DNA of 57,822 nt from NCBI RefSeq assembly GCF_002699985.1, contig NZ_LKBT01000020.1, positions 1 to 57,822 of the forward strand, read 5' to 3'. Position 1 is the first letter of the stretch, and each line of letters opens with the position of its first letter. Origin of the DNA: Pseudomonas sp. ICMP 561. GTDB taxonomy: Bacteria; Pseudomonadota; Gammaproteobacteria; Pseudomonadales; Pseudomonadaceae. The notes beneath the pieces are model-generated. The model worked only from the letters and a program-made list of their open reading frames with translations, was not told where the DNA came from and searched no databases. Position numbers and translations under genes: made by a program. Below, piece by piece: positions 1 through 8,522 of this stretch.

Positions 1-302
1 CCTTGGGCTGGCGAGTAGAGGCCAGGATCCAGATGGCGGAGCGTGTAATCTCAAGCCCGACCCTGAGCGAGGGGCGGGAGAGTGGCTGATGAGCGACGGG
101 CACTCAATGCATGGAGAGCGGTTTGGGAAATGCCCTACAGGAAATGTCGTAAGTTTTCCCAGTGCAGGAGGTCGTGCTACCGGTTTGTGTCAGGAATAAT
201 GCCCGCCCGGCTAAAGCCAGTCCTACGCAATTGCGTAAGTCTGTAGCAGCGGGAGCAGGGCGCTGGCATTCGCTACATGGTTTTTCAGAACTGCGGTGAT
301 TT
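1..302. other. Left edge, no certain gene; one REP half-site
   Basis: No convincing complete gene is seen. A short plus-strand frame runs from the window edge to a TGA at 87-89 (ending ...LSEGRESG). It could be the 3' end of a gene that starts outside the window, but nothing in it is recognisable. The only clear structure is a single GTAGGACC-type REP half-site at 202-226, read on the minus strand. Confidence 0.3.
202..226 (-). repeat. REP half-site, GGCTTTAGCC family
   Basis: A single unpaired copy of the REP arm CCCGGCTAAAGCC followed by AGTCCTACG, downstream of the Sel1-repeat gene. It matches one arm of the paired elements at 14514 and 17841. No partner arm is visible within 150 bases. 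Confidence 0.75.
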
Positions 303-851
303 CTACGGCAGTGGAGCAAACGGCGTACGCCCTTCAGCGGTTTGCAATTCCAGCAAATACTTGCGGAAAATCTGTCCCAGCACTTGAGTGGCTACTTCAA
401 GTTCGTCGCGCTGCATGTGCTCGGCGACTTCGTCGGCAGCGTCCAGTGCGTCTTCGGAGCCGTTGACCGAGGCCATCTTCAGTACGATATACGCCTGAAC
501 ATTGTTGGCCTGCACGCCTTCCCCCTTGGAGAACATCAAGCCGAGCTGATACTGCGACTGCGCGTGACCCTGCAGCGAAGCCTGCTCGAAATAACCAAGT
601 GCCTTGGGCAAGTCTTGTGGCGCGTGTTTACCGTCGTAGTAAAACTCGCCCAACTCGTATTGTGCTTGTGCATCCCCGGACTGAGCCGCTTGCTGACACG
701 CCGAAAGCGCCGCAGGCAGGTTGTCTGGCTGGGTATTGAGGGTGCAACGACCCACCGCTGGGATTAACAACGAGTTGCCGCCTGCATTCGCCAGCAGGGG
801 ATGAATAAGCAACAGGCAGCCCAATGCAAGGGTGCGGCCGGTGCGGTTCAT
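303..851 (-). CDS. Secreted Sel1/TPR-like repeat protein
   Basis: A 182-residue protein with an N-terminal signal peptide (hydrophobic stretch 8-20, probable cleavage after Ala-Asn-Ala at 23), so probably periplasmic. Two Sel1-type repeats follow at about 61-95 and 97-131, with the typical A..QLG.xY..G...... A..Y pattern (AQYELGEFYYDGKHAPQD, QYQLGLMFSKGEGV). Sel1 repeats are alpha-helical protein-protein interaction modules; the exact role here is unknown. A Shine-Dalgarno-like AGAGG lies before the ATG. It is downstream of hemL on the same strand, but the 270-base gap contains a REP pair, so co-transcription is doubtful. A gene of this type also follows hemL in other Pseudomonas. Confidence 0.85.
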   Translation of the reverse strand: MNRTGRTLALGCLLLIHPLLANAGGNSLLIPAVGRCTLNTQPDNLPAALSACQQAAQSGDAQAQYELGEFYYDGKHAPQDLPKALGYFEQASLQGHAQSQYQLGLMFSKGEGVQANNVQAYIVLKMASVNGSEDALDAADEVAEHMQRDELEVATQVLGQIFRKYLLELQTAEGRTPFAPLP

Positions 852-1017
852 GGGAATCGACTTACCTCTGAAAAAGGTGCGGGCGTGCCCGTCCAGCTAA
901 ACGTGCTGGCTGCGCATTATGAAATAAGCGAGGCCAACCTTACAAAGTCTTTACTGTTTTTCTGCTGCGCGGGGCTGAAAAGCCCGGTTTTGCGGGGGTA
1001 ACGATACGATTAAATCC

Positions 1018-1109
1018 TGTGGGAGCGAATTCATTCGCGAAGAGGCCGGTACATATGACAGAAAATCATCGTTTGTAAAACCGTCTTCGCGAATGAATTC
1101 GCTCCCACA
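1018..1109. repeat. Paired inverted REP, GTGGGAGCGAATTCATTCGCGAA type
   Basis: Two inverted arms, TGTGGGAGCGAATTCATTCG at 1018 and its complement ending at 1109, separated by about 40 bases. The head GTGGGAGC is shared with the other REP families here, but the inner arm (AATTCATTCGCGAA) is distinct. It lies 19 bases past the hemL stop codon and may end or protect that transcript. Confidence 0.9.
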
Positions 1110-1127
1110 GTTGGTCATGCGCTGCCC

Positions 1128-2411
1128 TTATTTCAACGCCGCAAACGCCTTCTCGGCCGCATCCAGCGTCAACTTCAACTCTTCTTCGCCATGGGCAATG
1201 GAGGTGAAGCCTGCTTCAAATGCGCTTGGCGCCAGGTACACGCCGCCTTCGAGCATCAAGTGGAAGAAGCGCTTGAAGCGATCGGCGTCGCTGGTCATCA
1301 CGTCATTGAAGGTGACGATTTCCTTGGCTTCGCTGAAGTACAGACCAAACATGCCGCCCGCCTGGGTGGTCACGAACGGAATGCCGGCAGCGTCGGCGCG
1401 TTGTTGCAGGCCCTCGAGCAGGCGACGGGTGAAGTCGCTGAGTTCGTCGTGGAAGCCCGGACGGCTGATCAGGCGCAAGGTGGTCAGGCCAGCTGCCATG
1501 GCCAGCGGGTTACCGGACAGCGTCCCTGCCTGATAAACCGGGCCGAGTGGCGCGATGTGCGACATGATTTCACGCTTGCCGCCGAAGCAGCCAACTGGCA
1601 TGCCGCCGCCAATGATCTTGCCGAAGGTGCTCAGGTCTGGTGTTACACCGTAATAAGCCTGTGCGCCGCCAAGGGCCACGCGGAAACCGGTCATGACTTC
1701 GTCAAAAATCAGCACTACGCCGTGTTCGTCGCACAATGCGCGCAGGCCTTGCAGGTAACCCGGTGCTGGCGGTACGCAGTTCATGTTGCCCGCAACGGGC
1801 TCAACGATGATGCACGCGACTTCCTGACCCACTTCGGCCAATAGCTCTTTGACGGCGTCCAGATCATTGAACGGTACGGTCAGCGTGTGTTTGGCGAATG
1901 CTGCGGGTACGCCCGGCGAGCTTGGCACGCCCAGAGTCAGTGCACCGGAGCCCGCTTTGACCAGCAGACTGTCGGAGTGGCCGTGGTAGCAGCCTTCGAA
2001 TTTGATGATGCTGTCGCGGCCGGTATAACCGCGGGCAAGACGAATGGCGCTCATGGTCGCTTCGGTGCCCGAGCTGACCATGCGGACCATCTCCATCGAA
2101 GGCACGATGGAGCAGACCAGATCGGCCATTTCGGTTTCCATGGCGGTGGGCGCGCCATAGGACAAACCGTGTTCCAACTGACTGCGTACGGCATCCAGCA
2201 CTTCCGGGTGGCTATGGCCGAGGATCATCGGCCCCCACGAACCCACGTAGTCGACATAACGCTTGTCGTCTTCGTCGGTGACATACGCACCGACCGCGTG
2301 TTTGAAGAACAGCGGCGTGCCGCCGACGCTTTTGAAGGCCCGTACGGGCGAGTTAACGCCACCGGGAATGTGTTTTTGAGCATTGGCGAACAAGGTTTCA
2401 GAGCGGGACAT
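1128..2411 (-). CDS. hemL: Glutamate-1-semialdehyde 2,1-aminomutase
   Basis: Converts glutamate-1-semialdehyde to 5-aminolevulinate, the last step of the C5 route to tetrapyrroles (haem, sirohaem, B12), in the cytosol using PLP. The 427-residue length is normal for the family. The PLP lysine is Lys265 in TFGKIIGGGMPVGCFGG, the conserved family motif; the SSGTEATMSAIRLAR and FEGCYHGHSDSLL cofactor-binding segments and the IFDEVMTGFR motif with the conserved Asp are intact. It starts 41 bases after the thiE stop codon, so thiD-thiE-hemL is probably one transcript linking thiamine and haem precursor synthesis genes, an order common in Pseudomonas. Confidence 0.98.
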   Translation of the reverse strand: MSRSETLFANAQKHIPGGVNSPVRAFKSVGGTPLFFKHAVGAYVTDEDDKRYVDYVGSWGPMILGHSHPEVLDAVRSQLEHGLSYGAPTAMETEMADLVCSIVPSMEMVRMVSSGTEATMSAIRLARGYTGRDSIIKFEGCYHGHSDSLLVKAGSGALTLGVPSSPGVPAAFAKHTLTVPFNDLDAVKELLAEVGQEVACIIVEPVAGNMNCVPPAPGYLQGLRALCDEHGVVLIFDEVMTGFRVALGGAQAYYGVTPDLSTFGKIIGGGMPVGCFGGKREIMSHIAPLGPVYQAGTLSGNPLAMAAGLTTLRLISRPGFHDELSDFTRRLLEGLQQRADAAGIPFVTTQAGGMFGLYFSEAKEIVTFNDVMTSDADRFKRFFHLMLEGGVYLAPSAFEAGFTSIAHGEEELKLTLDAAEKAFAALK

Positions 2412-2452
2412 AATTAAATCTCTTACGTAATCGAAATAAGGGCCGGGCGCGA

Positions 2453-3079
2453 TCAGCGGCTGGAAAGCAAGGCGTTGAAGGCGCGGGCGCGGCGGGTAAC
2501 TTCCTGAGTATTTTCGGCACCGAACAGGCCGTGCACCACGGCCAGCAGGTCGGCACCGTGCTCCACCAGTTGCGGAGCATTTTCCAGGGTGATGCCACCG
2601 ATGACGGCAATCGGCATATTGAAGCGGGCCCGGGCCTGAGCCAGAACGTCCAGCTCGATGGCGGGGGCGTCGGGTTTGGTCGTCGAGTTGAAGAAACGTC
2701 CGAAAGCGAGATAAGTCGCACCGTCCGCCTTGGCTTTCTCAGCCATTGCGAGACTGCCGTGGCAGGTCGCGCCGACAATCGCCTTGTGGCCCAGCAGTGC
2801 GCGGGCGTCGGTCAGTGATCCGTCGGTTTGACCCATGTGCACGCCAACACCCAGACGAGCCGCAACCTCGGCGTCATCGTTGATAATCAAACGGGTTTTG
2901 TACTGCTCGCAAAGCCTCAGCAGAGCGGTGGCTTCACGCAGGCGTTTGGATTCATCGCCAGACTTATCACGGTACTGCAGCAGTGTAACGCCGCCATCAA
3001 GGGCGGCTTCGACGTAAGACAGGAATTTGCCAGCCAGCAGGCGACTGTCGGTAACGGCATACAAGCCACGTAGTTTCAT
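2453..3079 (-). CDS. thiE: Thiamine phosphate synthase
   Basis: Couples hydroxymethylpyrimidine diphosphate and thiazole phosphate to thiamine monophosphate. The 208-residue TIM-barrel protein shows the family landmarks: LLQYRDKSGD near 34-42, the IINDD segment near 65-69, VHMGQTDG near 80-87, and the C-terminal phosphate-binding IGGITLENA and GADLLAVVHGLF segments. The start is 23 bases after the thiD stop codon, and the MKLRGLYAVTD N-terminus is typical, so translation is probably coupled to thiD. No TPP riboswitch signature was noticed before the operon. Confidence 0.97.
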   Translation of the reverse strand: MKLRGLYAVTDSRLLAGKFLSYVEAALDGGVTLLQYRDKSGDESKRLREATALLRLCEQYKTRLIINDDAEVAARLGVGVHMGQTDGSLTDARALLGHKAIVGATCHGSLAMAEKAKADGATYLAFGRFFNSTTKPDAPAIELDVLAQARARFNMPIAVIGGITLENAPQLVEHGADLLAVVHGLFGAENTQEVTRRARAFNALLSSR

Positions 3080-3102
3080 AGAAAAAGCCTCATCACGTGG
3101 CG

Positions 3103-3900
3103 TTACGAACAGAAGTCCAGGGGCAGGCGACGGGGAACAAATTGTCCTTTACCCAGCTGTTCAGCATCGCGCAGCGTGCGCCAAGTGTAGTCAAGCGCGG
3201 TCTGCACGGCGCTGATCAGGTTTTCACCTTGCGCCAGTCGGCCCGCCAGGGCGCTTGCCAGTGTGCAGCCGGAGCCGTGGTAGCTGCCAGGCAGGCGCTG
3301 GCAGATGAAGGTGCGTGTTTCACCACCACGGATATATAAACGGTTATGGACTTCCACTTCATCGCCATGGCCGCCGGTGATCAACAGATGCTCGCAAAAT
3401 GGCAGCAGCTTCTCGGCGCACTCGTCGGCTGTGCCTTCCGGCAGCTCGGCCAGAATTCGGGCCTCCGGCAGATTGGGCGTCGCAATGGTTGCCAGCGGCA
3501 GCAAGCGCTCACGCATGGCATAGCCGACTTCATCCTTGCCCAACCGTCCACCGCCGCCCGCACGTAGCACCGGGTCGCAGACCATCGGCAGGTGCGGATG
3601 CGCTTCAAGCAGCTCTACGACGGTATCGACCATTTCCAGCGAACCGAGCATACCCAGCTTAACTGCGGCGACAGTTGAGTCGTTGAGTACGGCATAGGCT
3701 TGCGCCAACACCCATTCGCGGTCCAGCACCCTGAAATCGGTGACATTCACGGTGTCTTGAACGGTCAAGGCGGTGATTGCCGGAGCTGCGTGGCAACCCT
3801 GGGCGAGCAATGCTTCGATATCTGCTTGCAGACCGGCACCGCCACTTGGATCGTGGCCGGAGAGGCAGAGGACAACAGGGCGGGAGCTATAGATATTCAT
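3103..3900 (-). CDS. thiD: Hydroxymethylpyrimidine/phosphomethylpyrimidine kinase
   Basis: Phosphorylates HMP and HMP-phosphate to HMP-PP for thiamine synthesis; ribokinase-like fold. The start at 3900 (MNIYSSRPVVLCLSGHDPSG, 265 residues) is preferred because homologues begin with a few residues before the VLCLSGHDPSGGAG substrate loop (15-23); the frame stays open upstream to 3960 but those 20 residues look non-coding. The C-terminal GSGCTLASALAGRLAQG anion hole and catalytic region are intact, as is VCDPVLRAGGGG. First gene of the thiD-thiE-hemL group. The Shine-Dalgarno sequence before 3900 is weak. Confidence 0.96.
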   Translation of the reverse strand: MNIYSSRPVVLCLSGHDPSGGAGLQADIEALLAQGCHAAPAITALTVQDTVNVTDFRVLDREWVLAQAYAVLNDSTVAAVKLGMLGSLEMVDTVVELLEAHPHLPMVCDPVLRAGGGGRLGKDEVGYAMRERLLPLATIATPNLPEARILAELPEGTADECAEKLLPFCEHLLITGGHGDEVEVHNRLYIRGGETRTFICQRLPGSYHGSGCTLASALAGRLAQGENLISAVQTALDYTWRTLRDAEQLGKGQFVPRRLPLDFCS

Positions 3901-4297
3901 GGTGCGCGAGCTTACCACTAAACTTTTTTGGGCACCGCTCAGCGGACTCGGAATTTTCATACAGCCGATAGAGATTCTGACGCGACGTTCAGCGCATGAA
4001 TTTACTCTGAAAAAAGGTCGGCCTGTCTGTAAGTGCCGAGATAGAGCCTTTAAGGAGTTTTCATAAATTAATGCATAAGACCATTAGGCAGCTATGCTTT
4101 AACGCGTTGGCATGAAATAGTGATGGCATTAACCCGGTACCGCTGTTTGAGGTGAGCAGGTCTGCACAAACAGGCCCGCATTGAGTTCGTTGTTTCAGTC
4201 TGTCTGGAGCTACTCTAAAAAAATCAGGAATCGCAGAAAGCGTCGCTCCAATGGAAGGGGGCCAGCGGCGTCAACTGACGAATCTATCCGGGGCTTT
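3901..4297. other. Divergent intergenic region thiD / sensor kinase
   Basis: About 400 bases hold the divergent starts of thiD (minus) and the 7TMR kinase (plus). The kinase reading frame remains open back to 4181, but that part encodes a basic, non-conserved stretch. No TPP-riboswitch core, tRNA or REP was seen. An AT-rich segment at about 4050-4130 is a plausible promoter location, but no clear -35/-10 pair was identified. Confidence 0.4.
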
Positions 4298-6292
4298 ATG
4301 CGCTATTTGTTGATCATGCTGGTCGCCTTGTTGTCGCAGCTAGCCAGTGCCGTCGAATTCGACGAGAGCACTCGCAGCCTGGCGTTGGGCCGTGCAGTTC
4401 AGGTGTTTGAAGATGTCAGCGGCGAAGCGACGATCAGTGATGTCAGCTCGGCGGCAATGGCGTCGAGTTTTCGAGCCCTCGACAGTGACACCCTCAACGC
4501 TGGCTTTTCCAACTCTGCCTTCTGGCTCAGGGTGGATTTGCGCTATATGCCCAAGGACGTAACCGCGCACCGCGACTGGATGGTAGAGCTCGCCTATCCG
4601 CCCATGGATTACGTGGACTTTTACTTGCCCGATGCCATAGGCACCCAGCACCTTGCCTGGCAGACCGGGGACATGCTGCCGTTCTCCAGCCGACAGATCA
4701 AACAGGCTAATTACCTGTTTGAAGTCAGTCTGGAGCCCGGGCAAAACAAGACCATTTACTTGCGTGTAAAAAGCGCTGGTTCGATTCAGGTCCCGCTGAG
4801 TATTTGGGACAGCAGTGCCTTTCTGGAAGATCAACCCCCGCGCATGTATGTGTTGGGTGTGCTGTACGGCGTGCTTCTGGTGATGCTGATCTACAACCTG
4901 TGCATCTATCTGGGTGTGCGTGACGTCAGTTATCTGTATTACGTGCTTTACATTGCCCCCCTCGGGCTTTATCAACTGGCGCTCAACGGCATCGGTGTCG
5001 AGTTTCTCTGGCCGGAAAGTCCCTGGCTGGCCAACGTTGCGCCCTTGTTTCTGCTGATGATGTCGGTTCTTTTTGCTTGTCAGTTTGCCCGTTCGTTCCT
5101 GCAGACCAGGAAAATCGGCACTTGGCTCGATCATTCGCTTGTACTTGTAATGGCCGCCGCAGGCGTGGTGATGCTATTGAGCTTGTCACCCAACCTGAAC
5201 CTCGCGTTTCGCCTTTATGGCGGGTTGATGCTGATCTTTACCTCGATGATTTTTGTCGCTGGCATCACTGCAATGTGTCACGGGGTACGTGAAGCTCGTT
5301 ACTTTGTCCTCGCCTGGACAGCGTTTCTGCTGGGCAGCGTTATTCACGTCGGCATGTTGGCGGGGTATCTGCCACACAACTTCTTCACCATGTACGCCAA
5401 TCAGATCGGCTCGGCGATGGAAGCTGCGCTGGTTTCCATGGCATTGGCTGTGCGGATCAATCAGAGCCGTGAGGAACATGCGCAAATCATGCGCGAGGCC
5501 CGGGAAAACCTTGAGCGTGCCAACCAGCAACTGGCGGCAAGCAATCGGCTCAAGGATGAGTTCCTTGCCTCGTTGACTCACGAACTGCGCACCCCGATGA
5601 ATGGCGTGATTGGTTCGCTGGAACTGATGCAGACCGTAGAACTGAATCCCGAACTCTCTTCGTATCACCAGACCGCTGCCAGTTCTGCACAGGACATGAT
5701 GGGCATGGTGAATGGCATTTTGACCCTGACGGAGCTGCAGGCAGGAAGGCTTCATGTCGTGCCTGAATCCTTTGATTTAAGGTGCCTTGTTTATGGGCTC
5801 AAGGGGCAGTTCACCAACGCGGCGCAGGACAAAGGGATTAAATTGATCGTCGAGTGGGTGGAGCCGTTGCGGGCCGGTCTGATCGGGGATGTCTATAAGT
5901 TGCGCCAGTGTCTGGAATGCCTGCTGGACAACGCGATCAAGTTCACCCAGTTCGGCTCCGTCAGAATCCGCGTTCAGCAGCAGGCTCAAGGCGAAGAGCA
6001 GGTGCAGTTGTTGATTGAGGTCATCGACAGCGGCATAGGCTTCACCCGGCTGGATGAGTCGACGCTCTATCAGCACTTCTTTCAGGTGGACGGCTCGTTG
6101 ACTCGTCAATATGGCGGGTTGGGCATTGGCCTGGCTATTTGTCGACAGTTGATTGAGTTGCATGGCGGGCGGCTCAGCCACAGTTCAGCGCCGGGAGAGG
6201 GCAGTTGTTTTGCGCTCAAAGTGACGCTGGGATGCGCGGCGCGGAATTTCGCGCCTGCAGAAACGTCTGTGAAACTGCACAGCGCTGACTAA
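4298..6292 (+). CDS. 7TMR-DISM membrane sensor histidine kinase
   Basis: Predicted inner-membrane sensor kinase of 664 residues. The start at 4298 (MRYLLIMLVALLSQLASAVEF) gives a clean signal peptide. A periplasmic 7TMR-DISM extracellular domain follows (about 25-175, with FWLRVDL and VELAYPPMDYVDFYLP), then a block of about seven membrane helices (about 185-390), a short coiled linker, a HisKA domain with phospho-acceptor His428 in LTHELRTPMNGVIG, and a HATPase_c domain with N box DNAIKF, G1 DSGIGF and G2 GGLGIGLAICRQLIELHGG. No receiver domain follows and no response regulator gene is adjacent, so it is an orphan kinase. RetS/LadS share this sensor architecture, but their receiver domains are absent here. 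An intrinsic terminator follows. Confidence 0.92.
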   Translation: MRYLLIMLVALLSQLASAVEFDESTRSLALGRAVQVFEDVSGEATISDVSSAAMASSFRALDSDTLNAGFSNSAFWLRVDLRYMPKDVTAHRDWMVELAYPPMDYVDFYLPDAIGTQHLAWQTGDMLPFSSRQIKQANYLFEVSLEPGQNKTIYLRVKSAGSIQVPLSIWDSSAFLEDQPPRMYVLGVLYGVLLVMLIYNLCIYLGVRDVSYLYYVLYIAPLGLYQLALNGIGVEFLWPESPWLANVAPLFLLMMSVLFACQFARSFLQTRKIGTWLDHSLVLVMAAAGVVMLLSLSPNLNLAFRLYGGLMLIFTSMIFVAGITAMCHGVREARYFVLAWTAFLLGSVIHVGMLAGYLPHNFFTMYANQIGSAMEAALVSMALAVRINQSREEHAQIMREARENLERANQQLAASNRLKDEFLASLTHELRTPMNGVIGSLELMQTVELNPELSSYHQTAASSAQDMMGMVNGILTLTELQAGRLHVVPESFDLRCLVYGLKGQFTNAAQDKGIKLIVEWVEPLRAGLIGDVYKLRQCLECLLDNAIKFTQFGSVRIRVQQQAQGEEQVQLLIEVIDSGIGFTRLDESTLYQHFFQVDGSLTRQYGGLGIGLAICRQLIELHGGRLSHSSAPGEGSCFALKVTLGCAARNFAPAETSVKLHSAD

Positions 6293-6304
6293 CAGAGGCA
6301 GGGC

Positions 6305-6341
6305 AAAAGCGCCGTGGATTCGTCGTGTATGGCGCTTTTTA
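6305..6341 (+). terminator. Intrinsic terminator after the sensor kinase gene
   Basis: AAAAGCGCC pairs with GGCGCTTTT across a 17-base loop, followed by a T run (GCGCTTTTTAAA). It lies just after the TAA of the kinase gene and before the aidB ribosome-binding site. Confidence 0.7.
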
Positions 6342-6411
6342 AAGCGAGGTGTGCGTGATTCACTTCATGTCTGGTTGTGCTCGAAGCGCACCCGACAGAG
6401 AGGATATCGCC

Positions 6412-8061
6412 ATGAACCTGCATCAGTTCGCCGAAACCCACGAAGTCACCAACCAGCCGCCCCCTCTGGACGGCGCGAATCTCTATCGCATCGATCTGCC
6501 GCTGCAGCAATGGACGGAGTGCTTTGGTGCCGGTTGGGCTCAGGGCCGAATCGACGCGTATGGCGCGCTGGCGGGCGGGCCGCTGATGGAGGCGGGTTTT
6601 CTCGCCAATCAGAACAAGCCGGTTTTCGCCAGTCATGATCGGTATGGGCATCGTATTGATCTGGTGGAGTTCCATCCGGCTTACCACCAGTTGATGAGTA
6701 CTGCAGTGGAGCACGGTATTGCGTCGCTACCCTGGACAGATCCACAACCTGGTGCTCATGTTGCCCGCGCCGCCATGAGCTATCTGCACAGTCAGGCGGA
6801 AGCCGGTAGCGGATGCCCGTTGACCATGACCTTTGCCAGTGTGCCTGCGCTGCGCGTGCAGCCTGATCTTGCTGCCCGGTGGCTGCCCAAAATCCTTGCA
6901 CGGGAATACGATCCACGAAATGTCGGCATGGCGCACAAGGCTGGCGTGACCATCGGCATGGCGATGACCGAGAAGCAGGGTGGCACCGATGTTCGCGCCA
7001 ATACCACGCGGGCCTATCCCGTTGGAGCGTCAGGCCCGGGCCAGGCTTATGAGCTGGTCGGGCACAAATGGTTTTGTTCGGCGCCGATGTGCGATGCGTT
7101 CCTGACGCTGGCGCAGACTGACAAGGGCCTGACCTGTTTCCTGCTGCCGCGCCATCGTCCGGACGACACCCGCAACGAGTTCTACATACAGCGCCTGAAG
7201 AACAAGCTGGGCAATTGGTCCAACGCGTCCAGCGAAGTGGAATTTCGCGGGGCGTTTGCCTGGATGCTCGGTGAAGAAGGCCGTGGTGTGCCGACCATTA
7301 TCGAAATGGTTGCCATGACCCGCTTCGACTGCATGGTCGGATCCAGTGCCCTGATGCGTCAGGCCTTGAGCCAGGCTGCACATCATTGCGCTCATCGCAG
7401 TGTTGGCGGTCGGGTCTTGGCTGAACAGCCTTTGATGCAGAACGTACTTGCTGATCTGGCACTGGAGAGTGAGGCGGCGCTGGCCTTGAGTATGCGCATG
7501 GGGCGCGCACTTGATCATCTGGACGATCCGCACGAGGCGCGTTTCGCCCGGTTGGTGACGGCAGTGGGCAAATACTGGATCTGCAAACGAGCCCCGGCCA
7601 TGATCAATGAGGCTGCGGAGTGCATGGGCGGCGCGGGGTATGTCGAGGACAGCATCCTGCCGCGGCTTTATCGTGAAGCACCGGTCAACTCCACGTGGGA
7701 AGGCTCCGGTAACGTGCAATGCCTGGACGTGCTGCGGGCGCTGTCCAGGGAGCCGGGCGTGCTTGATACCCTGTTCGCAGAGTTGGGCGACGGGCATGGC
7801 GATCAGCATCTGGCGATGCATATCGATGGCTTGAAAGCCGCGTTTCGGGATACCGGTGATATCCAGTACCGGGCTCGACAACTGACCGAAGACATTGCGC
7901 TGGCGCTGCAGGCCAAGCTGTTGCTTGAAGTGGGCAATGCGGCGGTCAGTGATGCGTTTATTGCCAGTCGCCTGACGTCGCGGAGTTCGGTGTATGGCAC
8001 CTTGCCAAGAGGCGTTGATGTGCAAGCGCTGGTCGCAAGATCCACCCCGATGGTTGGCTGA
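6412..8061 (+). CDS. aidB: AidB-family acyl-CoA dehydrogenase-like flavoprotein
   Basis: 549-residue FAD protein of the AidB branch of acyl-CoA dehydrogenases. AidB in E. coli is part of the adaptive response to alkylation and binds DNA and FAD; its physiological activity is not settled. The match runs end to end: PGAHVARAA and GCPLTMTFAS near the N-terminus, IGMAMTEKQGGTDVRANTTRA in the FAD-binding middle domain, NKLGNWSNASSEVEF, MTRFDCMVGS, and LPRLYREAPVNSTWEGSGN toward the C-terminus. ATG at 6412 is chosen because of the GAGAGGATATCGCC leader before it and because MNLHQFAETHEVTNQPPPL aligns with the family start. No ada gene is next to it; the gene stands alone between a terminator and a REP cluster. 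Confidence 0.88.
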   Translation: MNLHQFAETHEVTNQPPPLDGANLYRIDLPLQQWTECFGAGWAQGRIDAYGALAGGPLMEAGFLANQNKPVFASHDRYGHRIDLVEFHPAYHQLMSTAVEHGIASLPWTDPQPGAHVARAAMSYLHSQAEAGSGCPLTMTFASVPALRVQPDLAARWLPKILAREYDPRNVGMAHKAGVTIGMAMTEKQGGTDVRANTTRAYPVGASGPGQAYELVGHKWFCSAPMCDAFLTLAQTDKGLTCFLLPRHRPDDTRNEFYIQRLKNKLGNWSNASSEVEFRGAFAWMLGEEGRGVPTIIEMVAMTRFDCMVGSSALMRQALSQAAHHCAHRSVGGRVLAEQPLMQNVLADLALESEAALALSMRMGRALDHLDDPHEARFARLVTAVGKYWICKRAPAMINEAAECMGGAGYVEDSILPRLYREAPVNSTWEGSGNVQCLDVLRALSREPGVLDTLFAELGDGHGDQHLAMHIDGLKAAFRDTGDIQYRARQLTEDIALALQAKLLLEVGNAAVSDAFIASRLTSRSSVYGTLPRGVDVQALVARSTPMVG

Positions 8062-8094
8062 GGCACATAACCCACCGGGATCGCCTGGACCCTT

Positions 8095-8181
8095 GTGGGA
8101 GCGAGGCTTGCCCGCGATACAGACGCTGCGGTGTATCAGATAGAGCAAGTCGCCCCTATCGCGGGCAAGCCTCGCTCCCAC
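8095..8181. repeat. Paired inverted REP, GAGGCTTGCCCGCGA type
   Basis: GTGGGAGCGAGGCTTGCCCG at 8095 and its inverted copy ending in GCTCCCAC at 8181, about 40 bases between the arms. First of three REP structures stacked behind aidB. Confidence 0.92.
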
Positions 8182-8198
8182 AGAGATCGCGCGATACC

Positions 8199-8306
8199 GT
8201 AGGACCGGCTTTAGCCGGGAGAGCGTCAGGACATTCAAAAAAATCTTCTTCGCCAGGGATACCGCTCTTGTGGCTAAAGCGGAGCGCCTCCCGGCGATCA
8301 AGCTTT
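8199..8306. repeat. Degenerate REP, GGCTTTAGCC family
   Basis: A good left arm (GTAGGACCGGCTTTAGCCGG at 8199) is followed by an eroded right part (TGGCTAAAGCGGAGCGCCTC CCGG at about 8270-8296), in which the symmetry is broken. It sits between two intact REP pairs. Confidence 0.65.
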
Positions 8307-8346
8307 CAGGCAAACATAATATCTCCCACAGAGACCGCGCTTGCCC

Positions 8347-8435
8347 GTAGAACGGCTTTAGCCGGGAGGAGCCCGTGGCATTTGCTAGATATCCTTCGCC
8401 AGAAATACTGCACTCCCGGCTAAAGCCGGTCCTAC
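8347..8435. repeat. Paired inverted REP, GGCTTTAGCC family
   Basis: GTAGAACGGCTTTAGCCGGG at 8347 pairs with CCCGGCTAAAGCCGGTCCTA ending at 8435; the left arm has one changed base and one deletion relative to the usual GTAGGACCGG. Third REP in the aidB-amn gap. Confidence 0.88.
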
Positions 8436-8522
8436 GACTATTCCCCCCGCAATACGCCACTAGTGCCTTCCCTTCACGATGCAGGCAAGATGGGCCACTG
8501 CAAGATCAGAAGGATACTAATT

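Noticed and set aside
801..1001. Plus-strand 66-codon frame between the Sel1-repeat gene and hemL
   Set aside because: It overlaps the start of the Sel1-repeat gene antisense, lacks a ribosome-binding site and has no family resemblance.
3901..4180. TPP riboswitch before thiD
   Set aside because: Neither the CTGAGA core nor the ACCTGATCTGG-type segment is present on the minus strand.
5186..5755. Large antisense frames inside the kinase, hemL, rluE, copA and amn genes
   Set aside because: They show no conserved motif and follow from the GC-rich codon structure of the gene on the other strand.
8095..8435. Regularly spaced palindromes that could be taken for a CRISPR array
   Set aside because: Arms are inverted, not direct repeats, spacing varies, no cas gene is present, and each arm matches REP families elsewhere in the window.
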